This document shows, piece by piece, positions 1 through 11,554 of a stretch of 64,000 bases of DNA. Origin of the DNA: Paraphoma chrysanthemicola. Its lineage: Eukaryota; Ascomycota; Dothideomycetes; Pleosporales; Phaeosphaeriaceae. The translations under genes were made by a program, and so were the position numbers. The notes beneath the pieces are model-generated. The model saw only the letters and a list, made by a program, of their open reading frames with translations, did not search any database and was not told the DNA's origin. The DNA lies in NCBI GenBank assembly GCA_020744225.1, contig JAGMWG010000001.1:744001-808000 (forward strand). The letters are read 5' to 3'. How positions within the stretch are numbered: position 1 is the first letter of the stretch; each line of letters starts with the position of its first letter.

Positions 1-689
1 CGTGCGGAAATAACAGATCTGCTGTGCGTGACAATAATGTAGGCGCAAGCGACCGTTGAACGACGCGGAGCCGCGTATGCTAAGCTCTTCTGCCGTGCGC
101 CTTCTGCATGGTTAAGGCGTGAAGGTCAAGTGTAAAACATGGGTGAAGCATCTCGCAACGACTCAACAGTGTCAGAACCTTCGAGCGCGGCCAAGATCGC
201 TGCGAGGTGCCCAACGTGAGACGCGGAGGCACACGATGCCGGAATTGGACCACTGGGGTGTGATTGGGCCGAGCCTGCCTCGCGAACTTGCGCTTGGCAC
301 AGCTGGGACAAAGCTCCTCGCGTTCCTCAATAGCGAGCAAGTGTTGTCTTGAACTTTTGCGAATCTTCTTCGTGTCCCTTTCGCAGCGTTGATGGTGGAG
401 TCGTTGTTGGCCCTCTCACCCCTCTTGTGAAACCGCCGCGCGCCTATCTTTACCTGTACAGCCCCTGTCCTCGCACCCCGACCAAGGCCTCGTCAGCTGC
501 GTAGTAGCCACCTAATCCACACCTCTCCAACTCCGACCCGCAGTGCCCATATACGACGGGCAATAACTGTGTCTTCGCTGCGCAGAGACATTTCTCCGTC
601 TCCACCTTCTTGTAATTCTGGCGTTCCCATGAGATAGCGACAGTGCACCGGTCTTCCCCGGATTTCCCATACACCACACGCGGCTCGCC
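1..689. other. Upstream region of KEX1, no gene seen
   Basis: No convincing coding region is visible. Short open frames on both strands overlap one another and show no protein-family signature. The last few hundred bases are pyrimidine-rich on the plus strand, as is common in fungal 5' leaders, and probably hold the KEX1 promoter and leader. Confidence 0.5.
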
Positions 690-2703
690 ATGCTGCACAC
701 ATCCACAGCCTCGCGATGGCGGACAGCCCTCGTGGGCGCCCTCGTGGCCACGGTATCGCTACTGCCCAGTGCAGTGGCAGAAAAGACACAGGCGGACTAC
801 TTCATACATGACCTGCCCGGAGCGCCGGAGGGGCCTTTGTTGAAGATGCATGCAGGGTACGAGTTGCCAGGGAGGGTTCGTAACACAGTATTGACTCCGC
901 AATAGACACATCGAAGTAGACGCGGCACACAACAGCAACCTCTTCTTCTGGCACTACCAAAATCGCCACATCGCAGACCGGCAACGGACGGTATTATGGC
1001 TGAACGGCGGGCCTGGCTGCTCCTCGATGGACGGCGCCATGATGGAGGTTGGCCCTTACAGGGTGCGCGAGGGCGGCAATCTTGAGTACAACAACGGCTC
1101 GTGGGACGAGTTTGCAAACTTGCTGTTCGTCGATCAGCCGGTCGGCACTGGCTTCAGCTATGTGAATACGGACAGCTATCTCACCGACCTGGATCAAATG
1201 GCCGATCATATGATGACCTTTTTGGAGAAGTGGTTCGCACTATTTCCAGAGTACGAGCACGATGATGTGAGTTGCACGACAAATTTCTTTGCGTGCATTG
1301 ACTGACAGAAACAGCTCTACATCGCCGGTGAATCGTACGCCGGACAGCACATCCCCTACATTGCCCGCGCGATCCTCAACCGGAATAAGAATCAGGCCAA
1401 GCGGCAGTGGAATCTCAAAGGCCTTCTCATCGGGAACGGCTGGATGTCCCCCGTCGACCAATATCTTGCATACCTACCTTTCGCGTATCAAAACGGCATG
1501 CTGCAGGCCGACACAGATGCGGCCCGACGCGTCGAGCAGCAGCAAGCGATTTGCATCAAGAAGCTCAATGACGGTGGCCACAACCATGTTGATACAAGCG
1601 AGTGTGAGCAGATTATGGTCAACATTCTCGAAGAGACGAAAGACCGCAAAGCCGATCGTATGAACCAGTGCGTTAACATGTACGATATCCGCCTCCGGGA
1701 CGATGCGTCATGCGGCATGAACTGGCCTCCGGATCTCACAGATGTTACGCCTTACCTACGCCGACCTGATGTTATCCAAGCTCTGAACATCAACTCCGAC
1801 AAGAAGACTGGCTGGTCAGAGTGCAACGGGGCTGTGTCCGGACACTTCCGCGCTAAGAACAGCGAGCCAACCGTAAAGTTCATGCCTGAACTCCTGGCTC
1901 AGGTCCCAGTTCTTCTCTTCTCTGGCGACAAAGACTTCATCTGCAACCACATGGGCACTGAGGCTATGATTGAGAACATGAGCTGGAATGGCGGCAAGGG
2001 CTTTGAGCTGTCCTCTGGCGTTTGGGCGCCCAAGCAAGACTGGACTTTCGAGGGAGAACCAGCGGGCACGTACCAGGAGGTGCGAAATCTGACATACGTC
2101 GTATTCTACAACTCCAGCCACATGGTACCCTTCGATTATCCTAGGCGCACACGCGACATGCTGGATCGCTTCATGCAGGTCGACATCAGCGCCATCGGTG
2201 GCAATCCATCGGACAGCCGCATTGACGGCGAGAAGGGTCCTCTCACCAGTGTGGGAGGCCACCCCAACTCAACCCAGGCGGAGGAAGACAAGACCAAGCA
2301 ACTCAAAGAGGCGGAGTGGAAGGCATACTACCGCTCGGGCGAGGTTGTCCTCGTCATTCTTATCATTGTTGCTGGAGCATGGGGCATCTTCCTCTGGCGT
2401 AGCCGGCGTGCTAATAGCACTTACAAGGGCGATGATAGTGACGAGGGGCGGGAGTCGCTCCTGACAGGAATGGGATTGGATAACTTCCGCAGAAGGGAGC
2501 GAAGACAGGACATTGAAGCTGCCGATTTTGATGAACGGGAACTTGACGATCTCGACGATGGACCGAAGAAGTCAGCGAATGGATACAAGGAGGTGAACGA
2601 GAAGGACCGACATCCAGCGAACGACTCAACATTCAGTCTAGGAGCTGACAGTGATGACGAGGCAGAAGGCAGTGAACGCGGGAGGAGAAAGGAACACTCA
2701 TGA
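690..2703 (+). CDS. KEX1: Pheromone-processing carboxypeptidase KEX1
   Basis: Serine carboxypeptidase (peptidase S10) that trims C-terminal Lys/Arg from secreted precursors in the late Golgi. Exons are 690-856, 906-1266 and 1315-2703, giving 638 residues; both introns are about 48 nt and restore the family sequence (MHAGHIEVDA across the first). An N-terminal signal peptide is followed by the oxyanion-region motif LNGGPGCSS. The catalytic Ser is in GESYAG (about residue 183), the Asp in the GDKDFICN segment (about 381-383) and the His in SSHMVPFD (about 445). One membrane helix lies near residues 520-538, followed by an acidic, hydrophilic cytosolic tail. This is the full KEX1 architecture and length, with no damage seen. 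The tail separates it from soluble carboxypeptidase Y. Confidence 0.95.
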
Positions 2704-3067
2704 TCGCCGTGTACTATTTAGCGGAATCATAACTACCAAGCTGCATGTCGCTATTGAGACTTTGGAAGGCTAGCATTGCAGGCGTCTGGGGTGCAGAATA
2801 TACATAGTACTTGACACATAACGCTACTATCAAAGCATGCGTAATGTCGCATTTCCCTTTCCAATCTTTCCCGCCAAAAGTCAGCATGTGGTTTGTGATG
2901 TTCCCTGGCTACTTCCAAGCTTCTATGCAGCCCCACCCACGTGACGGCGCAACTAGCGCCATCTCGCGGCGCGTTCCTTCCATCTCAAGGCGCGTCATCC
3001 TCAGCCACCAGGCCCCGACCTCACTCCAGAGGCGACTCGATGCCCACCACACTGCCATAACGCGACA
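2704..3067. other. Intergenic region between KEX1 and RAD52
   Basis: This 364-bp spacer holds the KEX1 3' flank and the RAD52 promoter and leader. No gene or strong motif was recognised. Confidence 0.5.
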
Positions 3068-5023
3068 ATGCCTGCGTATGTACACCGCAGACACGAATCC
3101 AATTTGTGTTGCATGCAGCTAACATTCGCGCAGGCCGGGCGACCAATACCATGGCGGCAACGTCACGAACCCGTTCGACGAGCGCGTCGTGAACTATTTC
3201 ACAGCGTCCGAGATCGCGACACTACAGAGCAGGCTGAATAAGCAGCTCGGACCCGAATACATATCCACAAGGCCAGGAAATGGTGGCGGCAAGGTTGCCT
3301 ACTTGGAGGGCAATAAGGCAATAGCTCTCGCGAATGAGGTCTTTGGCTTCAATGGATGGTCAAGCTCGCTGGGGCAGGTGCAAATCGACTACGTATGCTG
3401 AGCTACGTCGGATTGCACGTGTATATTCTAACATTGCCAGGTCGACGAGCATCAGAATGGCAAGGTCAGCCTTGGACTGTCAATAGTAGTCCGAATCACG
3501 CTCAAGGACGGCACATACCATGAGGTGCGTTACCGAGCTTCTCTCAAAGATGTAGCTAATAGGCTCAGGACATCGGCTATGGCTCTATAGAGAACGGCAA
3601 AGGCAAAGCCGCATCGTTTGAGAAAGCAAAGAAGGAGGCAGCGACCGACGGCCTAAAGCGCGCATTACGCACCTTTGGCAATGTGCTCGGCAATTGTCTG
3701 TACGACAAGGAATACCTCAAGAAGGTGCAGGCTATGAAGGTTAAGCCAATCAAATTCGCAGAAGACAACCTATACCGACATGCGGATTTCGCACCACCAC
3801 CCCAGGACGGCCAGGCTTTGGTGAAGCGAGAGCCACAAAGGACTCCTATGCGGCCGAACCAGGTCTTGAGGACGCGTACTGAGCATCTTGGCGATTCATT
3901 CAACGCCGAATTCGACGACGAGTTTGACGGCAATCTATTCGACGGTGTTGATGTCTCAGAAGCTCATGGCGATGAGGCCTCGTTCGAGACCGGATCAGCG
4001 CCCACAGAGGCAGAGCTCAAGGCTATTCAGGGTAGGAGATTAGCAAATGGTGCTAACGACGTGTCATCTGCTCGCACATCGCCCATACGGCAGACACGCC
4101 CGCCGCAACAACCTGTGCCTCGAGTCCCTGGTGCGAACGGCGTCAGTGGTCAGGGAGGGATGCAGCACCAGCAACAACAAAGAGCAAACCAAGTACCTGG
4201 AAGGCCGATGCCGAATGGACAAATGCAACGACAGCCACAGACCCCTGTTCCGCACCAGAATCAAGCGCGACCAGAACAGAACCGAGCACGAATGGCGCCA
4301 CCTACGACAGACACGCACACGGCGTCGAGACCACCAGTCCAGCAGCAGACTGCCCAACAACAGCCTCAAGTTCAGCCTCTAAGACCGACACCACCTGAAG
4401 CGCAGCAAGGATCTGGCCAACGTCCGCCTCCGCAGGCACAAGCAACCACAGCACCCTCCGCGAATCAGCAGCCACCTTCAAGCCGGCCATCAGTAGGTTT
4501 TGTAACCTCTCGAGCCGCCGAACTGCTACAAACCGCTGATGGTAATCTTCCTATCAACGGCCTCCCAACCTTCAATCCACATGTCGAATCACCCATTCCC
4601 AAGGAGCAACGCACGCCCGGCTTCGACCAGAACCGTAGTGCGCCTGTCAAACGCGAAACCGTTGGAGCACCACCTGCTCCACCACCCGCAGCCCAGCCAG
4701 CATCATCCCGACCCGCAGGCCACGTCCCATCCCGTCCCACCAACTTCGTGAACCCGCAGCAAGATCTAAACAGACGCATCGGCATGCCTGGCGCGCCTAA
4801 TTATGCTATGAGTCCTAGTGCGAATCGTGGCGCATACAAGCCGCCGACATTTGCAAACGGTGCAGCAGGTGTCAAGAGAGAGAGACCGCCGCTACAGGAT
4901 GTTAGCAATCAAGGGCCAAACGGGGTAAGTGGTGCGGGCGAAGGTCCAGATGTCAAGAGGCAGAGAGTTGAAGCTGCGACGACCGGGGCCGAGAATGCTG
5001 GTCCTGGTGCTGTGGGGACCTGA
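3068..5023 (+). CDS. RAD52: DNA repair and recombination protein RAD52
   Basis: Homologous-recombination mediator that anneals single strands and loads RAD51. Exons are 3068-3075, 3134-3392, 3441-3524 and 3569-5023, giving 601 residues. The first coding exon is only 8 nt; its splice restores the start MPAPGDQYHGGN, typical of fungal Rad52. Residues 1 to about 190 form the conserved N-terminal annealing domain (FTASEIATLQSRL, YLEGNKAIALANEVFGFNGW, DIGYGSIENGKGKAASFEKA, ALRTFGNVLGNCLYDK). The remaining ~400 residues are Pro/Gln-rich low complexity with short basic patches, as expected for the RAD51/RPA-binding half. It converges on SKI8, with a 398-bp spacer. Confidence 0.95.
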
Positions 5024-5421
5024 ATAGTTGTCTGCACGGCGTATAACTATCAGCGGTGGCTGCATGGAACAGCTTCAAGGCGTTTTGGTGGGGACATGGG
5101 AAGGTGTATTGGCGTTAAAAGCGAGCGAATCGACATACAGTGGAAAGCATCTTGCAGGAGCGATAGTCTATCAGGTATCATTCCAGACTCAAGAACATCT
5201 TTTCGATCTTGATTGTGTGCCTCTATTATGCTTATTATGTGATGCTCGAATACATGCCGCGCTATTGCAGCAGTTGGACCAGATCTTTGCACCCGAGCGT
5301 TTGTCTCTTGCGATAGCTTGTCCGTGATCGCTCATTCAGGTAATAATCCATCCCAGAACCATCTTGCCCGGCTTCTCCACCCTTACGTGCTTCGTTTCCC
5401 TAAAGGCACACTTGTGCCTCT
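5024..5421. other. Convergent 3' spacer RAD52/SKI8
   Basis: Tail-to-tail intergenic region that must hold both 3' UTRs. No gene or clear structural element was recognised. Confidence 0.5.
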
Positions 5422-6713
5422 TCAACCCGCCGCCTCACGGTAGAAACTAATTGCATTACTTCCCCCCGCCAACGCAAACATCTCGCTCTTGGCTGGGTTC
5501 TTGGGCAACCACTTCGCAGCCCACAACGGCTTGTCGCCATGTGAATGCGTCGCTACACATGTTCTCGTATCGATGCGCCAGACTTTTGCTTTTGAATCAT
5601 GGGACCTGTTTTAACGTTAGTCAACGACTCCTCCCCAACTCTGTAGCTCGCGCACAGAAAAACCAATGTGTAGCAAATGCAAAGAAGGAACTTACCCAGA
5701 CAACAAATACTCCCCCGTATCACTCCAGTCCAGCGAAAGAACCCATCCGCCATGACCTGTAAAGTTTGCGACTTGTTCGCCCGAGGTGACGTCGTACAGC
5801 GCGATGATCCTGGCGTCGCCGCCCGCGGCTAGGAGTTTTGATGCCGGAGAAAAGGAAACGGTGCGGACGGGGTGCACAAGGCCGGAGAGCGAGTGTGCGA
5901 GGCGGCCGGTGTCGTTGTTGAAGATGTAGATGGAGCCGTTTTCGTGGCCTGAGGCGGTGAAGGAGCCGTTGCGACTCTGGCTTGCATATCAGAAGGGGTT
6001 CGATTTAAATCGCTTGAGGAAGAAGTGCAGGGAAGTTAGGAAGGGGGATGGTGGTATATAGAGTAAGGTAATAAGACGTACCAAGTCAATGCAGAGTCCG
6101 AAACTGCCTTTTGTCTCGTATTCACGTATCTTAGGCATATCCTTCTCACTCTTGCTTAGACTCCACACGTTGATGCGTCCGTTGATGCTGCTGCCGGCGA
6201 GGTATTGGCCGTCTGCGCTGATGGCGATGGCCCAGATTTCGCCGGGCTTGTTCTGGTCTACGTTGCATAGTCAGCACGACAAGTACTCGCTCTGATGGTC
6301 ATTGTGCGTGGTTGCAGAAGAAAGCGCAAGGCAAGGCGTACCCACCGACTATTTCTCCATCTTCACTCCAGACACCTTCCTCATCTTGACTCCATATCTT
6401 GACTTTGCCCTCGAAGCCAGCGCTGGCGGCGCGTCGGGCCTTGTCTTCGCGTGCGGTGACGAGGTGGTGAATGCCTAGTGGATGCGCTTTCTCGAGAGTT
6501 TGTATGATGGGGAAGTCGGGCTGTGTGGTGTCGTAGACGTTGATGGTACTTGAGCCGGATGCGGACAGGAGTTGTGTGCTTGTGGGAGCGACGGCGAAGA
6601 TGTCGCTTGCTTTTGGATGCGCCGATTCGACTGTGTGGAGAGTGAGGTATTGTTTTGACTAGGTGCGTTAGCATACAACGGTGCGAAAGGTAGAATGTGG
6701 GTGATGGTACCAT
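5422..6713 (-). CDS. SKI8: SKI8 / REC14-like WD40 protein
   Basis: WD40-repeat scaffold of the cytoplasmic Ski complex, which feeds mRNA to the exosome; in several fungi the same protein also partners Spo11 in meiosis. Exons on the minus strand are 6711-6713, 6346-6658, 6082-6257, 5696-5976 and 5422-5605, giving 318 residues. The first coding exon is the ATG alone, followed directly by a GT donor, and splicing gives MSKQYLTLHT. Recognisable segments are NKPGEIWAIAISADG, SRNGSFTASGHENGSIYIFN, HPVRTVSFSP, LDWSDTGEYLLSGS and a C-terminal blade with KPLWAAKWLPK, all characteristic of Ski8/Rec14. Length matches filamentous-fungal Ski8. It shares a 245-bp divergent promoter region with guanylate kinase. 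Confidence 0.9.
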
Positions 6714-6958
6714 GTTGTATGAATTGAAGCTGCGCAGCTTCCAAGTTCAGAGACGTGATTTATGCTATCGTGACATTGATTCGTGTAAGAGGACAGTATC
6801 GCGCGAAAAGTGTCTGGAGCTCGATGAGGTCAGTACAAACACGAAAACGCGATGTCACCCGTCCCGCCATGCATCCCACTTGACCCCACCAAAAGACCCC
6901 TAGCTTCACCGCCAATCACGCCGCGACGGTACCTTGCCTCACCAGAAACGCTCCCTCG
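6714..6958. promoter_or_regulatory. Divergent promoter region SKI8 / guanylate kinase
   Basis: A 245-bp head-to-head region between the two start codons, necessarily holding both promoters and leaders. If guanylate kinase starts at the internal ATG at 7133, the region is longer. No individual factor site is claimed. Confidence 0.5.
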
Positions 6959-7791
6959 ATGCCATTGACCCTTCCCAGAAGCTCGACCAGACTTTTCATA
7001 GAGTCAAGAAGCCTGCTCACAGTCACCAAGCCATTGAGTCACTCCCAGGCACCACGATTCGCGTCACCCATCCCGACCATTAAAACCACATTCGACCGCA
7101 ACACCCGCGCACTCTGCTCAACCTCGCACAACATGGCGCCCACAGACACTTCCGCCGTCGAGCGCAACCGTGCAATCGTCATCAGCGGGCCCAGCGGCGC
7201 GGGCAAATCCACCATCCTGAAGCGCCTGTTCGAAGAGTATCCCGACAAGTTCGGCTTCAGTGTCTCGCACACGACACGGGGACCACGAGGTGGGGAACAG
7301 CATGGCAAGGACTATTATTTTGTGACCAAGGAGGAGTTCCTGGACCTGGTGGATCAGAAGGGGTTTATTGAGCACGCGCAATTTGGGGACAATCACTATG
7401 GAACGAGCATAAAGGCCGTGAACGATATTGCGGAGAAGGGGAGGATATGCATCCTAGACATTGAGATGGAGGTACGTTTGTTATCTGCCTTCTCGAATCG
7501 GGGATGAGCGATTGCTAACATTTATTCTAGGGCGTCAAGCAAGTCGCGAACCATCCGACGTTTCCTCGACCACGCTTCTTGTTCTTGTCGCCGCCGTCGA
7601 TGGAGGTGCTTGAGCAGCGTTTACGGAGTCGCGCGACGGACAAGGAGGAGGCGATCTTGAAGAGGTTGAAGCAGGCGAAGAACGAGATGGAGTTTGCGAA
7701 GAGCGCTGAAGCGCCGCATGACAAGATCGTGGTGAACGATGACCTGGACAAGGCGTACAAGGAGGCGAAGGAGTTCATCATCGGCAGCTAG
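6959..7791 (+). CDS. GUK1: Guanylate kinase, with possible mitochondrial presequence
   Basis: Phosphorylates GMP/dGMP to GDP/dGDP with ATP. Exons are 6959-7471 and 7531-7791 (257 residues) from the upstream ATG, or 199 residues from the in-frame ATG at 7133. The P-loop GPSGAGKST is followed by the GMP-binding segment SVSHTTRGPRGGE and by DYYFVTKEEF; the end is VVNDDLDKAYKEAKEFI. The 58 residues before MAPTDTSAVE are rich in Arg/Ser/Thr and nearly free of acidic residues (MPLTLPRSSTRLFIESRSLL), which resembles a mitochondrial targeting sequence. The shorter form matches the usual cytosolic enzyme (about 190 residues). The enzyme call is firm; the start choice is not. Confidence 0.92.
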
Positions 7792-8986
7792 GCATAAACT
7801 GTCGGCCTGAGTTGATGACCAAATGATGCAACGCAACCAACACATGATACCACGAAATAGAGAAAAATTCAATTTCAAGACGGCAATGTATTGGAGATAA
7901 CTATCTAAGCCATGAGGTCTGTCAGATACCGTCGTAGAAATACTCAGCAGCGACCGTCCTACCACTTTGGGATTCAGACAGTCTCAGTGCTTGACTCTAT
8001 TTCACTTGTCTCATCATGTAGACCTCGTATGGCTGAATGAATCCGGCCTGTTCGACCAGGCGCACAAAGCCTATCTACCAACACCAGCCAGAACGGCCAG
8101 AGTCGCGAAGATAGCTCTGCTCAGATCCGAAAAGTGTGAGCTTTGAAAGAAGTGAACGTTCCTCGCGTCAAGAATAAGCCCCATTGAGTTACCATCCAAC
8201 ACGTCTCGTATCACCGAGACGCGAGGAGAGCAATCGCATAACCATAAACTGGACGAGAAGACCTTCCATACCTGACGCAACTCCAACCTTGCCAATCCTC
8301 CTCTTCCCTCTTAGGTTCTCCGCAATGACAACAGGCGAGGGTACCGACGGACTCATATCATCGCCCCGGTGCCGGACCATCCACCAGAAGCATTGAAGAA
8401 AGGTCGGAGCGATGAGTGCGAGCGCGAGAAGCAAGTGAAGAAGCGTCGTAAGCGATACAGAAGCCGCGCTTCTATGGCGGTTCGTTGCTGAAAGTGCAGC
8501 CAAAAAGACTGATGTCCGGGGACTTTCTCCCAAAGCGGAGAGAGATGCCAGAGGCACTCTGTGCGTGTGCTTTGTTGCGATTCTTTGAGCGAGGAACGTT
8601 GGAGATGGGGAGGAGGTCAACGAGGAACTTTTTTAGCTTACTCGGAGTCGGCGAATGGTTTGACCGAAGGCGGCGCTAGGCAGAAGGCGGGATGGCGGCC
8701 TACAAGGGTGCCTGTGCCTGGAAGCTTGGACGTGGACTGCACTTCTTTTGCTGCGCGCGACGGTGAAGGGACATAAGAGGCGCTTTGATCTGTGACTTGC
8801 GCGTAAAGTGATACTCGGACCTTTGTTCTCTCGTTACACCCTTCGTTCGCGCCTTCCACACCATTTCCCACGCCTAACGAATCTTCGCGCCCGAGCACCG
8901 CGGCATAACAACACGCTCGCGCAAAGCTCCACGGCCAATACTCGCCCGTTTAAACCACCCACCAACCTCAACCCCACACAGACACA
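7792..8986. other. Intergenic region upstream of RAE1
   Basis: 1.2 kb without a supported gene. A minus-strand open frame at 8189-8620 contains a hydrophobic stretch but has no ATG at its 5' end and a stop just upstream, so it is not called. The last part holds the RAE1 promoter and a C-rich leader. Confidence 0.45.
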
Positions 8987-10184
8987 ATGGCGCTTTTCGG
9001 TAGCACGCCTGCTGCGTCGACCAGCTCTACCACCGGTGACACCAGCAAAGATGTTGAAGTACCGCAAGGCCAGCTCCCATCAGACAGCATATCCGACCTG
9101 CAATTCTCGCCCACAAATGACTTCCTGGCGGTCGGCAGCTGGGACAAGAAGGTGTACGTCTACGAAGTCGGCAACAACGGCGCGCAAGGAAAGTGGCTCT
9201 TTGAGTGCCAGGGTCATGTTCTTGGTCTTGGATGGTCAAAGGTAAGTCTATCAGCCCAGGCCGGTGACCTGGAATTATGAATGCTAACGCGATACAGGAC
9301 GGCACGCGTTTAGCTGCTGGCGATTCCACCGGCCACCTCAACATCGTCGACTTCCGCACCGCCCCCGCCTCCGGCCAGATCCCCGCTCAGCAGGCGAAAG
9401 CACACGCCGAAGCCATCAAGTGCGTGCGCTGGTTCCAGACCGGTGGCAAGGACTATGTCGCGACAGGCTCGTGGGACAAGAACGTCAAGTTCTGGGATTT
9501 GCAGGGCGCAGAGCCTGTAGGCACGCTCGATGCGCGCGAGCGCGTGTACAGCATGGACGTCAAGGATCAGTTGCTGGTCATCGCAACAGCAGAGCGACAC
9601 ATCCACATGGTCAACTTGGCGGATCCGACCAAGATTTACAAGACCATCACAAGTCCATTGAAGTGGCAGACACGCGTGGTGTCCTGCTTCTCGGATGCGA
9701 CCGGTTTCGCTGTTGGCTCCATCGAGGGGCGATGCGCGATTCAGTATGTCGAAGACAAAGACACCAGGTACGTCCTAATACTCAGTTCACGCCTACGATG
9801 TCACGCTAATATCTCACCAGCCTAAATTTCTCCTTCAAATGCCACCGCCAACCCGATCCTAACGCCCGCGATGTCGCCAAGGTCTACTCCGTCAATGCAA
9901 TCTCCTTCCACCCAATCCACGGCACCTTCAGCACCGCCGGTAGCGACGGTACCTTCCACTTCTGGGACAAGGACGCCAAGCACCGTCTCAAAGGCTACCC
10001 CGAAGTTGGCGGCAGCATCACAGCCACTGGCTTCAGCAAGACGGGCGATATCTTCGCGTATGCCGTCAGCTACGACTGGAGTAAGGGATACTCGGGGAAC
10101 AATGCGAACTACCCGATCAAAATCAAGCTACATCCAGTCATTGGGGATGAGTGCAAGCCAAGGCCGGGGAGTAAGAAGAGGTAA
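8987..10184 (+). CDS. RAE1: RAE1 (Gle2-type) mRNA export WD40 protein
   Basis: Nuclear-pore-associated WD40 protein that binds the GLEBS motif of nucleoporins and takes part in mRNA export and spindle assembly. Exons are 8987-9241, 9298-9767 and 9821-10184, giving 362 residues, the normal length. Diagnostic segments are the N-terminal SDLQFSPTNDFLAVGSWDKK, then KCVRWFQTGGKDYVATGSWD, RVYSMDVKDQLLVIATAERH, SIEGRCAIQYVED, FKCHRQ and AISFHPIHGTFSTAGSDGTF. The C-terminus YDWSKGYSGN followed by HPVIGDECKPRPGSKKR is typical of Rae1. Seven blades are accounted for and no defect is seen. Confidence 0.94.
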
Positions 10185-11554
10185 AGCTGGAGGGGAAATT
10201 CTTGAATGTACCTCTGGCTTCCTGGCGATGACTAGCTCGCTGACATGGGATATCTGGAAACGTCGAGCGAGTACGAAGACATGCTTTCGAACTTGAACAA
10301 AGATATTCCCGCGGCATCCTCGGACGAGACATCGCAACTAAAAAGATATCCGACTTCCCCCGTCCGACCTGTCTTTCCTCGATCAGGCGGGCGGAATATA
10401 CATGGGTGCAGTAAAGATGGCCATATCCCTGATGTTTTCGTTGCTTTGCTTTTGCATTAGCGTTCTGGGTGGTCTGGCGCACATGGAAATAGTTGCGAGT
10501 CCGCGGACTCATGGCTCAGTCAAATAGTGTAAAATGAAACCATATCTCACACCAAACAACCATGCCCCTACTTTAATATTTTTTTTCCACCTTTTCATGT
10601 CTTGGAAAGAATTTCCATATCAGACCTGGCATATTTACCCAACAAACACGCATACACACAGCGTCTTCGATAAGCGTATTACATGTCAAGGAAACATGCA
10701 CAGAAACTTAGGTTGCAATCATCTATACATCTACTATGAGAACAATTTTCGCACGCTACATTTTATACACCCCATACGCAATCACCCACCAACGCCTTCT
10801 AAATTCATCTCTCGGGCCCTGCGCCTGCCCAGTCTTTCAACTCAACTACACACACAAAATCCAACACGCATATACAGGACCTCAGCATGCTTTCAAGATA
10901 CATGAAAACGAGGCAGCATATTCTACCAACGAAAATAGAATGATAGTGGAAGCGCGCAAGAACAGCTATCAGTGCTATTCATTTCCCCAGATCTCGTTGC
11001 GCGAAATAAAAATCTGCCTTGATGCGTGTATAACGTGGATTCACAGTGTGGGCAATATCCAAGGTTCAAACGACAGCGGAGCGTGGTTGCTACACCACCA
11101 GCGATGTTTCGATATGTGCAACTATCGTTGTAGAAATTGCGGAGGTGGTTTTTATCATGCTTGTCTCGGTGCGGGTGAATGTATTTTTGACTTGCAATTT
11201 CTCAACATGTGTGCTGTGCTTGAGACTGTGTCGTGTGTATGCCGGGGATTGAGCGCTTTCGGGGTGGCTTTGTTTCTCTATCCTGGTTTCGCTGGCGCAG
11301 TTGCATCCGTGCATGTCAGTCTAGGTCGCTGAATTTGTAGTTGATTTCCCCATAATAGGTAGCTGAATTTGTGTCGCATTGTGCAAACAAGGTGCTAATT
11401 TCAAGACAGAGGTAGAAGGAGCGTGTCCAAAACTAAGCTTCCATGCACCTTGTAGAGGTAGATATAGACCCCGCGACAAGAAAGGATGCTCATGCATATT
11501 CCACAGACTGTTACGGCTAATCTCTACCTATTGTGAGCCATGATTAGGAGATAG
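10185..11554. other. Intergenic region between RAE1 and a kinase gene (3' ends facing)
   Basis: 1.37 kb between two convergent genes. A plus-strand open frame at 10736-11332 has no family signature and an amino-acid composition typical of non-coding translation. I see no supported gene here. Confidence 0.45.

Noticed and set aside
3683..5023. RAD52 starting at an internal Met (446 residues)
   Set aside because: It would lose the conserved annealing domain, which is fully encoded upstream in three spliced exons.
8189..8620. Minus-strand open frame with a hydrophobic segment
   Set aside because: No ATG at its start, a stop immediately upstream, and no family signature or splice-supported extension.
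10736..11332. Plus-strand 198-codon open frame between RAE1 and the kinase gene
   Set aside because: Amino-acid composition is typical of non-coding translation and it lies in a convergent 3' spacer; no motif supports it.
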